A stretch of 64,000 nucleotides of DNA from Tropicibacter naphthalenivorans (lineage in GTDB: Bacteria > Pseudomonadota > Alphaproteobacteria > Rhodobacterales > Rhodobacteraceae), in assembly GCF_900176475.1 (NCBI RefSeq), contig NZ_FWXX01000004.1, positions 1-64,000 of the forward strand. The letters run 5' to 3'. The notes under the pieces are model-generated. The model saw only the letters and a program-made list of their open reading frames with translations. It was not told where the DNA came from and searched no databases. This document shows positions 54,923 to 62,977 of this stretch, piece after piece; within the stretch, counting starts at the first letter, position 1; every line of letters starts with the position of its first letter. Position numbers and translations under genes: made by a program.

Positions 54923-55723
54923 CTATTCCGGGGGCGTTTGTGCGGCGCGGCGGGCGATGCGCAGCAGCTTTTGCTTGGTCTGGTGGACAACGTCATCGGG
55001 CAGGCCCGAACGGTTGAGTGCCAGAAAGACCGGCTCCAGCCCCAGATCGACGCGGGCATTTTCGGGTTTATGCGTTGCGCGCAGCCCGTCAGGCAGGTTC
55101 AGCAGCTCGTAAATCGGGGTCAGCGGCCCTTGGGGGGCGGTTTTGAGCGCCTCTAGGGGTTGGCTTTCGACGGGCGCCTGCGTTTCGGCGCGGATCTGCG
55201 CAACGATGGCGTCCAGATCGGCACCCAAGGCGGCGTCGGCGCGGTAGTCGGGATAGTCCGCCTCGATCCGGGTGCTGCGCAGGTGCTGCCACCACAGGCT
55301 GGCCATCCACGGCTCGGGGGCGCGGGTGGACAGGTAAAACACCACCTCGGCCCCGGGCAAAACGGCGCGCGCTGCCCTTGCCATCTGCCCCATCAGGATC
55401 GGTGTCGCGCTATAGCTGGTCACGCCTGCGCGCCCCGGCATGACGCCCGCGAGGTCTTCGGCAGAGATGACAACCGGCTGGGGGATGCCGTCGAACAGGG
55501 CGAAAAGCTCGGTCGCGCGGTCATAAAAGCGGGTCAGCGAGTCGTCCGTGCGCCGCCGCGAAAAGCTTTGCGCCGCGTGGGTCAGATAGGGGATGTCATC
55601 GCGCAGGATCACATGGGCGTGGCCGTCCAGCGCTGTGCGCCCTGCCTCCAGCCCCTTTTGCACCGTGCTGGTGCCGGTCTTGTGAAACCCCGGATGGATG
55701 ATGATCCGCGACGGATACGTCAT
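54923..55723 (-). CDS. Sulfotransferase-like protein
   Basis: 266 aa from MTYPSRIIIHPGFHKTGTSTVQ; the ATG is chosen at this family-like start rather than 40 codons earlier. HPGFHKTGTSTVQ resembles the 5'-phosphosulfate loop of PAPS sulfotransferases, and VVISAEDLAG and VVFYLSTRAPEPWMASLWW fit the 3' part. Divergent to a glycosyltransferase, so a role in sulfated surface sugar is possible. Confidence 0.65.
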   Translation of the reverse strand: MTYPSRIIIHPGFHKTGTSTVQKGLEAGRTALDGHAHVILRDDIPYLTHAAQSFSRRRTDDSLTRFYDRATELFALFDGIPQPVVISAEDLAGVMPGRAGVTSYSATPILMGQMARAARAVLPGAEVVFYLSTRAPEPWMASLWWQHLRSTRIEADYPDYRADAALGADLDAIVAQIRAETQAPVESQPLEALKTAPQGPLTPIYELLNLPDGLRATHKPENARVDLGLEPVFLALNRSGLPDDVVHQTKQKLLRIARRAAQTPPE

Positions 55724-55911
55724 GTGCGCCCCCTGCCCTTGCGCGTTAACCTCACCCGGCGGCTCGGCAACCGCAAGAGGACGCGCTGCACCTTTGGTGC
55801 AAGATGACATTTCCGCAACCGCCCCGCCGCAAATCCGCGCCAAGCCTTGGAGCCCCCGCCCGCCCGTGCCATGTATGACCTCAAAGCATTTGACCCCAAG
55901 GCGTACGCGTT

Positions 55912-57171
55912 ATGAAAATCCTGTTGATCCACCAGAACTTTCCCGGCCAGTACAAGCACCTTGCGCCCGCTTTGGTGGAACAGGGGCATCAGGTCGTTGC
56001 CCTGACCTGCAAGGTCAAAGAGCCGCAAAAGTGGAAGGGCGTGCACATCCTCCCCTACGAGATCAAGGGATCGAGCACCCCGAACATTCACCCTTGGCTG
56101 GCGGATTTCGAGACCAAGATCCTGCGCGCCACGTCCTGCTATCGCGGGGCCAAGGCCTTGCGTGACAAGGGGTTCATCCCGGACGTGATCTGCGCGCACC
56201 ACGGCTGGGGCGAGTCGATGTTCCTCAAGGACATCTGGCCCGAGGCGCGGTTGGGTCTGTATTGCGAGCTGTATCACCTGACCACGCCGACGTTCCTGAA
56301 TTTCGACCCCGAGTTCCCCTCGCAGAGCGTCGAGGCCGACCGCCTGCGCATCCGCATGAAGAACCTCAACAACCGCCTGCACGAAGAGGTGATGGATGCG
56401 GGCATCTCGCCGACGAAATTCCAGGCCTCGACCTTCCCGGACAAATGGCAGGACCGCATCACCGTCGCCCATGACGGCATCGACACCGATCTGGTCTGCC
56501 CGAACCCGGACGCGCAGCTGGTCATCGACGAGACCCTGACCCTCACGCGCAAAGATGAGGTCATCACCTTTATCAACCGCAACCTCGAACCCTACCGCGG
56601 CTACCATATCTTTATGCGCGCCCTGCCCGAGATCCTCAAAAAGCGACCCAACGCACATGTGGTGCTGCTGGGCGGCGACGAGGTGTCCTATGGGGCCAAG
56701 CCGCCCAAGGGCCAGACGTGGAAGCAGATCTTCATCGACGAAGTGCGCGGCCGCATCCCGACGCCGCACTGGAACCGGGTGCATTTCCTTGGGCGCGTGC
56801 CCTATGATCGGTTCCTTTCGATGATGCAGGTCAGCACCGCGCATGTGTATCTGACCTATCCGTTCGTGCTGTCATGGTCTTTGCTGGAGGCGATGAGCGC
56901 CGGCTGCGCCATCCTCGCCAGCGGCACCGAACCCGTGCGCGAAGTCATGACCGAGGGCGAAAACGGCTGGATGGTCGACTTCTTTGACAAGGACGCGCTG
57001 GTCGAACGGCTGGACGCCCTGCTGGACGATGCCGAGGCACGGACACGCATGGGCCAGACCGCCCGCGCCTATGTTCAGGAAAACTATGACCTGCAAAAAG
57101 TCTGCCTGCCGCAGCATATCGACTGGGTCAATCGCCTCGCGCAGCTCGAGCCGCGCCCGGTGCAGGATTGA
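55912..57171 (+). CDS. Glycosyltransferase, GT4-like
   Basis: 419 aa. N-terminal MKILLIHQNFPGQYKHLAPAL, donor-binding part TFINRNLEPYRGYHIFMRALPEIL, VHFLGRVPYDRFLSMMQVSTAHVYLTYPFVLSWSLLEAMSAGCAILASGTEPVREV with the EAMSAGC GT4-type segment. Transfers an activated sugar to a surface glycan or lipid; acceptor unknown. Divergent to the sulfotransferase-like gene. Terminator follows. Confidence 0.88.
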   Translation: MKILLIHQNFPGQYKHLAPALVEQGHQVVALTCKVKEPQKWKGVHILPYEIKGSSTPNIHPWLADFETKILRATSCYRGAKALRDKGFIPDVICAHHGWGESMFLKDIWPEARLGLYCELYHLTTPTFLNFDPEFPSQSVEADRLRIRMKNLNNRLHEEVMDAGISPTKFQASTFPDKWQDRITVAHDGIDTDLVCPNPDAQLVIDETLTLTRKDEVITFINRNLEPYRGYHIFMRALPEILKKRPNAHVVLLGGDEVSYGAKPPKGQTWKQIFIDEVRGRIPTPHWNRVHFLGRVPYDRFLSMMQVSTAHVYLTYPFVLSWSLLEAMSAGCAILASGTEPVREVMTEGENGWMVDFFDKDALVERLDALLDDAEARTRMGQTARAYVQENYDLQKVCLPQHIDWVNRLAQLEPRPVQD

Positions 57172-57186
57172 TCCGCACAGAGCACA

Positions 57187-57217
57187 ATAAAAAAGCCGGA
57201 CGCACTGTCCGGCTTTT
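57187..57217. terminator. Bidirectional terminator
   Basis: Perfect 11-bp stem AAAAGCCGGAC / GTCCGGCTTTT with loop GCACT, T-rich on one side and A-rich on the other (T-run on the minus strand). Between convergent glycosyltransferase and DUF3576 genes. Confidence 0.95.
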
Positions 57218-57241
57218 AGCTCTTCTCAAAGGCCCCAAAGC

Positions 57242-57742
57242 TCAGAGCCTGCTGTCCTGCCCGCGCAGCTGACGGGCGCGCGTCAGGATCGCATCTTCGA
57301 CCGCGCGAACCGTTTCGGCAGACGCCGGGCCCGACCGCGTCATCAACGCCACGTTCAGCGACCGCGCATCCAAGGCCGGGTCGGTCACGTAGATCGTCGC
57401 GCGATAGGCACGGCCCCCACCCGGAGGCGTGCCATAGCCGGTGGTGATCACGCCGGTGAACGGGTCCACCGACTGCACCGGCAAAAAGTTCAACGTCTCG
57501 AGCGCTGCGTTCCAGATGTACTTGTTGACCGCGCCAACCTGCCCCGCATCGCCGCGCTTGCGGAACAGATCCCAGATGGTGCTCGTGGGCTTTACCCGAT
57601 CGCGATAGATGATGTCGTCTGCGATTTCACTGGCGGGGGGCGTTTCGACCGCCTGACCGCGTCCTCCGAACGCACTACAGCCCGACTGGACAACCAGAGC
57701 GGCCATAAGGCCCGCGCCCAGAAGGATTTGCGACTTACGCAT
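57242..57742 (-). CDS. DUF3576-family lipoprotein
   Basis: 166 aa from MRKSQILLGAGLMAALVVQSGCSAF, lipobox QSGC (Cys22). The body TSTIWDLFRKRGDAGQVGAVNKYIWNAALETLNFLPVQSVDPFTGVITTGY fits the alphaproteobacterial DUF3576 family. Outer-membrane or inner-membrane lipoprotein; role unknown. A reading 14 codons longer lacks a ribosome site. Confidence 0.88.
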   Translation of the reverse strand: MRKSQILLGAGLMAALVVQSGCSAFGGRGQAVETPPASEIADDIIYRDRVKPTSTIWDLFRKRGDAGQVGAVNKYIWNAALETLNFLPVQSVDPFTGVITTGYGTPPGGGRAYRATIYVTDPALDARSLNVALMTRSGPASAETVRAVEDAILTRARQLRGQDSRL

Positions 57743-58152
57743 GACGACTTCTCCCCACCAAGGATCCTTTTGCATTGCATACAAGTCAGGTGGCGGGGCG
57801 GCAAGTCGTCAATGAATCGGCGCGATTCCAAAGACAGCCCAACAGCGCCCAATCTAAGGAATCGGGCGCGCGCGCGTAGGAGGCGGCTTTTTCGCCCCAA
57901 TCCGCACCCTGCGATTTTCGCGCGCGGACAAGCCGACCCCCCGGATTTCCCCTGTGAATCGGCAGGTTTCCGCACATTTTGCCCTGAAACGCCGGGGCGG
58001 GACCACAGCTTGTGGCAATATCGCATCACTGATCTGCTTGTTGCGCACGGGCGTTTCAGGCGGGTTGCAAACGCAGCCCCCGAGGGCGCATAGAAAGCTC
58101 ATCAAAGTCGGACAGCCGGCTTGGTAGTGCCTTTGAACACATGAGGGAAACA
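57743..58152. other. 410-bp gap between the DUF3576 gene and the porin
   Basis: No convincing gene. Contains a divergent promoter area, an imperfect GCGCCC..GGGCGC hairpin (57845-57868), and a possible porin promoter (58065-58094). Frames of 100-145 codons on both strands here have no ribosome site and no family resemblance. Confidence 0.6.
58065..58094 (+). promoter_or_regulatory. Possible porin promoter
   Basis: TTGCAA (58065-58070), 18-nt spacer, CATAGA (58089-58094), about 60 nt before the porin start codon. Weak -10. Confidence 0.35.
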
Positions 58153-59118
58153 ATGAAAAAGATTCTGTTTGCAAGCACCGCTCTGGTTGCTTTCGCGGGC
58201 GCAGCTTCCGCAGAAGTCGCTCTGTCCGGCGTCGCTGAACTCGGCGTTATCGGCAGCGACGCATACGCTGGTACCGAATTCCACACCGACATCGACGTCA
58301 CCTTCACCATGACCGGTGAAGCAGACAACGGCCTGACCTTCGGCGCATCCATCGACCTGGACGAGTCGGACGAAGATGACGCAGAAGCGGCAATCGTTCC
58401 TCCGGGCACCGCACCGCGCGGTTCCAACGCATTCGCAGAACGCACTCAGGGCGGCGAGTCGATCTTCGTTGCTTACGGCGCAATGCGTCTGGACATGGGC
58501 GACGTTGACGGCGCGTACGACGCAGCTCTGACCGAAGCCATCATCGGCGGTTCCATCACCGACGATCTGGAGCACGCAGGCTACAACGGCAACGCTGGCC
58601 TTGACGGCACCTACGGCGGTCAGATCGCAACCTTCTCCTACGCGGCGTCCGGCTTCACCGGTTACGTGTCGGCAGAAATCGACGATCAGGCAGCTGGCAC
58701 CGCTCAGCGCGACGCAGTCTGGGGTGTTGGTGTTAAGTACTCCACCGCAATCTCCTCCGCGACCGTTGGCTTTGGCCTCGGCTACCAGTCCGCTGGTTCC
58801 GTGGAGATCATGGGTGTGTCCGCAGACATCAAAATGGACAACGGCATCCAGGCAATCCTGAACTACTCCGACACCGATGGCATGGCAGCTGACTACAAGC
58901 ACATGGGCATCGCTCTGGGTTACACCATGAACGCTCTGACCGTTGGCGTGAACTACGGCAAGTACGACTTCGACGCCGGCACCGAGAACACCGGTTACGG
59001 CTTGGCCGTGAACTACGACCTCGGCGGTGGCCTGGTTGCTCAGGCTGGCTACGGCAAGTCCGACCGCGCAGGCGTGGAAGCCGACCAGTGGTCGCTGGGT
59101 CTGGCAATGTCCTTCTAA
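58153..59118 (+). CDS. Outer-membrane porin
   Basis: 321 aa from MKKILFASTALVAFAGAASA (signal peptide). The mature part starts EVALSGVAELGVIG, alternating beta-strand pattern, ends in Phe (LGLAMSF), the C-terminal signature for BAM insertion. Glycine-rich strands, acidic loop (DLDESDEDDAEAA). Codon use differs from neighbours (more GCA, GCT, TCC) as in highly expressed genes. Strong terminator follows. Confidence 0.92.
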   Translation: MKKILFASTALVAFAGAASAEVALSGVAELGVIGSDAYAGTEFHTDIDVTFTMTGEADNGLTFGASIDLDESDEDDAEAAIVPPGTAPRGSNAFAERTQGGESIFVAYGAMRLDMGDVDGAYDAALTEAIIGGSITDDLEHAGYNGNAGLDGTYGGQIATFSYAASGFTGYVSAEIDDQAAGTAQRDAVWGVGVKYSTAISSATVGFGLGYQSAGSVEIMGVSADIKMDNGIQAILNYSDTDGMAADYKHMGIALGYTMNALTVGVNYGKYDFDAGTENTGYGLAVNYDLGGGLVAQAGYGKSDRAGVEADQWSLGLAMSF

Positions 59119-59143
59119 GGACACCAGCCTTACGGCATAAGAG

Positions 59144-59175
59144 AGAGCGGGCCTTGCGCCCGCTCTTTTCTTTTT
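59144..59175 (+). terminator. Porin terminator
   Basis: AGAGCGGGC / GCCCGCTCT perfect 9-bp stem, loop CTTGC, then TTTCTTTTT. Confidence 0.95.
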
Positions 59176-59228
59176 GGGGCCATGGCGTTACTCCGGCCCT
59201 CGCGGAAACGTAAAACAGGAGCATCGCC

Positions 59229-59891
59229 ATGGGACTCAGTGATATTCAGGCTCGTGTGGCCAAAGCCTGCACCAAAGCCGGGCGCGATGTGGCGGACGTA
59301 CAGCTGATCGCCGTGTCCAAGGTGCAACCGATCGAACGCGTGGAACATGTGCTGGACGAAGGGCACCGCCTGTTCGGCGAAAACCGCGTCCAAGAGGCCG
59401 CGGGCAAGTGGCCCGCCCTGATGGAGCGCTATAGCGGCGTCGATGTCCACCTGATCGGCCCGCTGCAATCGAACAAAGCCCGCCAAGCGATGGAGCTGTT
59501 CTCGGCCATCCATTCGCTCGACCGCCCCAAGCTGGCGCAGACGCTGGCCCGCCTTGCCCAAGAGCTGGGCCACTGCCCCGATCTGTTCATCCAGGTGAAC
59601 ACCGGCGAAGAAGAGCAAAAAGCCGGGGTGCGCCCCGCCGAGGCTGACGCGTTCATCACGGAATGCAAAGGGCTGGATCTGCCGATCAAGGGTCTGATGT
59701 GCATCCCCCCCGCCGAGGAAACCCCGTCGCTGCACTTTGCCCTGCTGCGAAAGATCGCCGAGCGCAATGGCCTGAGCGGCCTGTCCATGGGGATGAGCGG
59801 CGATTTTGAACAGGCGATTGCGCTGGGGGCGACCCATATCCGCGTCGGTTCGGCCATTTTCGGCGCGCGCGTTCCGCCCCACGCGGGCTAA
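59229..59891 (+). CDS. yggS: YggS/PROSC-type PLP-binding protein
   Basis: 220 aa. PLP lysine K31 (LIAVSKVQP), LFGENRVQEA, HLIGPLQSNKA, GMSGDFEQAIALGATHIRVGSAIFG. Maintains PLP balance; no enzyme activity known. A double-hairpin element begins inside its stop codon. Confidence 0.95.
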   Translation: MGLSDIQARVAKACTKAGRDVADVQLIAVSKVQPIERVEHVLDEGHRLFGENRVQEAAGKWPALMERYSGVDVHLIGPLQSNKARQAMELFSAIHSLDRPKLAQTLARLAQELGHCPDLFIQVNTGEEEQKAGVRPAEADAFITECKGLDLPIKGLMCIPPAEETPSLHFALLRKIAERNGLSGLSMGMSGDFEQAIALGATHIRVGSAIFGARVPPHAG

Positions 59892-59936
59892 ATCTTTTCC
59901 TTAAAAGATTTGCAAATTCCTTATGCAAGGAATTTG
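59890..59936. repeat. Double-hairpin element, copy 3 (59890)
   Basis: Hairpin 1: AAATCTTTT-CCTT-AAAAGATTT (59890-59911). Hairpin 2: CAAATTCCTT-ATGC-AAGGAATTTG (59913-59936). The hairpin 1 arm sequence differs from copies 1 and 2 but still pairs perfectly. Hairpin 1 overlaps the yggS stop codon. Confidence 0.92.
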
Positions 59937-59995
59937 CCCGCCCCCCCTGTCAGGTCCAGATTGCACCCATCATAAGGCCAGTTTACCAAGGTCTT

Positions 59996-61471
59996 ATGGT
60001 CATACCTGTCGAAACCTTCGTTCTGCCCACCGCCGCCCAAGGCACGCTTCAGGCGCGCATCCAGCAGATGGTGGCCGAGGGCATCCTCTCGGGCCGCTTC
60101 CGGCGCGGGGAAAAGCTGCCCTCGTCCCGCCGCCTCGCCGCCCATCTGGGTGTCAGCCGCATCACTGTGACGCTCGCCTATACCGAGCTTCTCGCGAATG
60201 ACTACCTCACCTCGCGCGGGCGTTCCGGCTATTTCGTGTCGGACAACGCCCCAGAGCCGCCGGACTTTGGCCCCCTCGCCCCGCGCCGGGACAAGGTCGA
60301 CTGGTCCAGCGCGCTGGCCCAACGCTACACCACGCAGACGCGCCTTGGTCAGGGCAAGCCAGCCGACTGGGCCAGCTACCGCTATCCCTTCATCTACGGC
60401 CAGGCAGATGCCACCCTGTTCGACCACGCCAACTGGCGGCTTTGCGCGACCAAGGCCTTGGGCATCAAGGACTTTACCACCCTCACGCAGGATCAATACG
60501 ACGCCGACGACGCCGAGCTGGTCACCTTTATCGCCCGCCACACCCTGCCCCGGCGCGGCATCATGGCCCGGCCCGAAGAGATCCTCATCACCCTTGGCGC
60601 CCAGAACGCCCTGTGGCTGGCCACCCAACTGCTGGCGACCCAGCGCCCCACCGCCATCGAAAACCCCTGCTATCCGGCCCTGCGTGCCCTGCTGCACCAA
60701 GCGGACGCGCATATCACCCCGGTGGATGTGGACGAACACGGCTTGCCGCCCGGTGCCATCCCGGACGGCACCTCCGTCATCTTTACCACCCCCAGCCACC
60801 AGTGCCCCACCTCGGCCACCCTGCCGCGCGCGCGGCGTCATGACTTGCTGACCCGCGCCGCCGAGCTGGGCGCGGTCATCGTCGAGGATGACTACGAGTT
60901 CGAGATGTCCTTTCTTGGGCCGCCCTCCCCCGCGCTCAAGAGCCTCGATGAGGACGGGCGCGTGGTCTACGTCGGCAGCTTTTCCAAGTCGCTCTTTCCG
61001 GGGCTGCGGCTGGGCTATCTCGTGGGCTCTGCCGAGTTCATCGCCGAGGCCCGTGCCCTGCGCGCCTCTGTCCTGCGCCACCCGCCGGGGCACATCCAAC
61101 GCACCGCCGCCTATTTCCTGTCGCTGGGCCACTACGACGCACTGGTCCGCCGGATTGGCCGCGCGCTGGGGCAGCGCCGCCGCGTAATGGAACACGCCAT
61201 CGCCCAACATGGGCTTGAAATCGCGGGCAAAGGCGCGCATGGCGGCTCTTCTTTCTGGATGCAGGCGCCGACCGGCACCGACACCGCCGCCCTTGCCGAA
61301 ACCCTGCGCGCAAAAAGCGTTCTCATCGAACCAGGCGCTGCCTTTTTCGCGGGCAACGCGCCGCCAACCAATTACTATCGCCTCGCCTATAGCTCGATTC
61401 CCGCCGAGCGGATCGAAGAGGGCGTCGCGCAGATTGCAGCAGCGCTTGCACCCGCTACAAACCAAGGCTAA
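59996..61471 (+). CDS. MocR-type (GntR plus aminotransferase) regulator
   Basis: 491 aa. N-terminal GntR winged HTH (LPSSRRLAAHLGVSRITVTLAYTEL, about 40-65) and C-terminal class I aminotransferase-like domain with PLP lysine K331 (YVGSFSKSLFPGLRLGY). PdxR-type members control PLP synthesis; others control taurine or GABA genes. Neighbour yggS also concerns PLP, but no pdx operon is visible. Confidence 0.9.
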   Translation: MVIPVETFVLPTAAQGTLQARIQQMVAEGILSGRFRRGEKLPSSRRLAAHLGVSRITVTLAYTELLANDYLTSRGRSGYFVSDNAPEPPDFGPLAPRRDKVDWSSALAQRYTTQTRLGQGKPADWASYRYPFIYGQADATLFDHANWRLCATKALGIKDFTTLTQDQYDADDAELVTFIARHTLPRRGIMARPEEILITLGAQNALWLATQLLATQRPTAIENPCYPALRALLHQADAHITPVDVDEHGLPPGAIPDGTSVIFTTPSHQCPTSATLPRARRHDLLTRAAELGAVIVEDDYEFEMSFLGPPSPALKSLDEDGRVVYVGSFSKSLFPGLRLGYLVGSAEFIAEARALRASVLRHPPGHIQRTAAYFLSLGHYDALVRRIGRALGQRRRVMEHAIAQHGLEIAGKGAHGGSSFWMQAPTGTDTAALAETLRAKSVLIEPGAAFFAGNAPPTNYYRLAYSSIPAERIEEGVAQIAAALAPATNQG

Positions 61472-61480
61472 TCCCCCCTC

Positions 61481-62416
61481 ATGCGCATCGTCAGAGACTA
61501 TCAGTTCACCCGACCCGAAGACCGTGGCGCCAGCGCCGCGATTGGCAATTTCGACGGCGTCCACCTGGGCCACCAGGCGGTGATCGACCTCGCACGGCAG
61601 GCCGCCCCCGGTGCGCCCTTGGGCGTCATGACGTTTGAGCCGCACCCGCGCGAATATTTCGCCCCGGACGCCCCCGCCTTTCGCCTGATGAGCGCCGAAG
61701 CCCGCGCCGCGCGGCTGGAAAAGCTGGGCGTCGAGCGGCTGTATCAACTGAATTTCAATACCTCTCTGGCCAATCTGACCCCGCGCGAATTTGCGCAAAA
61801 GGTCATTGTTGACGGGCTGGGCCTTGTGCATGTGGTGGTTGGCGCCGACTTTTGCTTTGGTAAAGGGCGCGCGGGCACGGTCGAGGATCTCAAAGCATTC
61901 GGCGCGGAAATGGGCTTTGGCGTGACCGTGGCTGACCTGCTGGAAACCGGCGGTATTCAGGTGTCGTCCACCGCAATCCGCGAGGCGCTCGCCGATGGTC
62001 GCCCCGATGATGCCGCCGCCCAGCTGGGCCACTGGCACCGCATCGAAGGCGAAGTGATCGGCGGCGAACAGCGCGGGCGCGAGCTGGGCTATCCCACCGC
62101 GAACATGTCCATCGACGGGCTGCACCCGCCGAAATTCGGCGTCTATGCCGTTTATGTCGACGTGCGCGATGGGCCGCACAAGGGCCACTATACCGGCGCG
62201 GCCAGCGTCGGCGTGCGTCCCATGTTCAACGGCCAGATCCCCAACATCGAAACGTTCCTCTTTGACTTCACCGGCGATCTGTACGGCGCGACGCTGTCGG
62301 TCGCCCTGGTCGAATACCTGCGCCCCGAGCTGAAGTTCGATTCGCTCGATGCGCTGATCGAACAGATGGCCGCCGACTGCGACCGCGCCCGCCAAATCCT
62401 GGCGGACAAGGCATGA
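61481..62416 (+). CDS. ribF: Bifunctional riboflavin kinase / FAD synthetase
   Basis: 311 aa. FAD synthetase domain with GNFDGVHLGH (22-31), VGADFCFGKGRAGTVEDL and SSTAIREALADGR; riboflavin kinase domain with ERGRELGYPTAN-like RGRELGYPTANM. Makes FMN and FAD. Starts 9 nt after the MocR stop; overlaps the next gene by 4 nt. Confidence 0.96.
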   Translation: MRIVRDYQFTRPEDRGASAAIGNFDGVHLGHQAVIDLARQAAPGAPLGVMTFEPHPREYFAPDAPAFRLMSAEARAARLEKLGVERLYQLNFNTSLANLTPREFAQKVIVDGLGLVHVVVGADFCFGKGRAGTVEDLKAFGAEMGFGVTVADLLETGGIQVSSTAIREALADGRPDDAAAQLGHWHRIEGEVIGGEQRGRELGYPTANMSIDGLHPPKFGVYAVYVDVRDGPHKGHYTGAASVGVRPMFNGQIPNIETFLFDFTGDLYGATLSVALVEYLRPELKFDSLDALIEQMAADCDRARQILADKA

Positions 62417-62880
62417 GCGAGATCGACCGCAAGGGGCTGTCCCCTCGGTTCTGGGAACACAAGCCTTTGAAATCCATGACGCAACCCGAATGGGAAGCGC
62501 TGTGTGACGGCTGCGGCAAGTGCTGCCTGAACAAGCTGGAGGACGAGGAAACCGGCGAAGTTGCCCTGACCCGCGTGGCCTGCCGCCTGCTCGACGACGC
62601 GACGTGCCTGTGCGCGCAATACCCGATCCGCCACCAGTTCGTGCCGGAATGTATCGTGCTGAAACCGTCGAACATCGAAAGCAACCTGTACTGGATGCCG
62701 GAAACCTGCGCCTACAAGCTGCTGTGGAACGGCGAGCCTTTGTTCGACTGGCACCCGTTGATTTCCGGCACGCCGGAAAGCGTCCACGCCGCCGGCGTTT
62801 CCATGCGCGGGCTGACGATCCCTGAGTTCGAAGTGGGCGAAGACGACTGGGAAGAGCACATCATCGCCGAGCCTACCTAA
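62413..62880 (+). CDS. YcgN-family cysteine-cluster protein
   Basis: 155 aa. Cysteine cluster CDGCGKCCLNKLEDEETGEV and RLLDDATCLCAQYPIRHQFVPECI (UPF0153/YkgJ/YcgN type), which likely binds an iron-sulfur or zinc centre. Overlaps ribF by 4 nt, hence same operon. Confidence 0.9.
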   Translation: MSEIDRKGLSPRFWEHKPLKSMTQPEWEALCDGCGKCCLNKLEDEETGEVALTRVACRLLDDATCLCAQYPIRHQFVPECIVLKPSNIESNLYWMPETCAYKLLWNGEPLFDWHPLISGTPESVHAAGVSMRGLTIPEFEVGEDDWEEHIIAEPT

Positions 62881-62883
62881 GAC

Positions 62884-62905
62884 CCGGCCTTGAAAGGCCG
62901 GTTTT
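62884..62905 (+). terminator. Terminator after ycgN-like gene
   Basis: CCGGCCTT-GA-AAGGCCGG then TTTT. Closes the ribF operon. Confidence 0.88.
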
Positions 62906-62977
62906 GCGCCCCTGCCCCCTTGGCCTTGGGCGCGATCCACGTCACCTTGCGCCAAGACCCCTCGCAAGGAGCATCCC

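Noticed and set aside
52322-55156. Plus-strand frame of 944 codons
   Set aside because: Antisense shadow of leuS, a usual effect of GC-rich codon use.
57728-58093. Possible 121-codon gene before the porin
   Set aside because: No ribosome site, no recognisable sequence, and it lies across the likely promoter region of the porin and DUF3576 genes.
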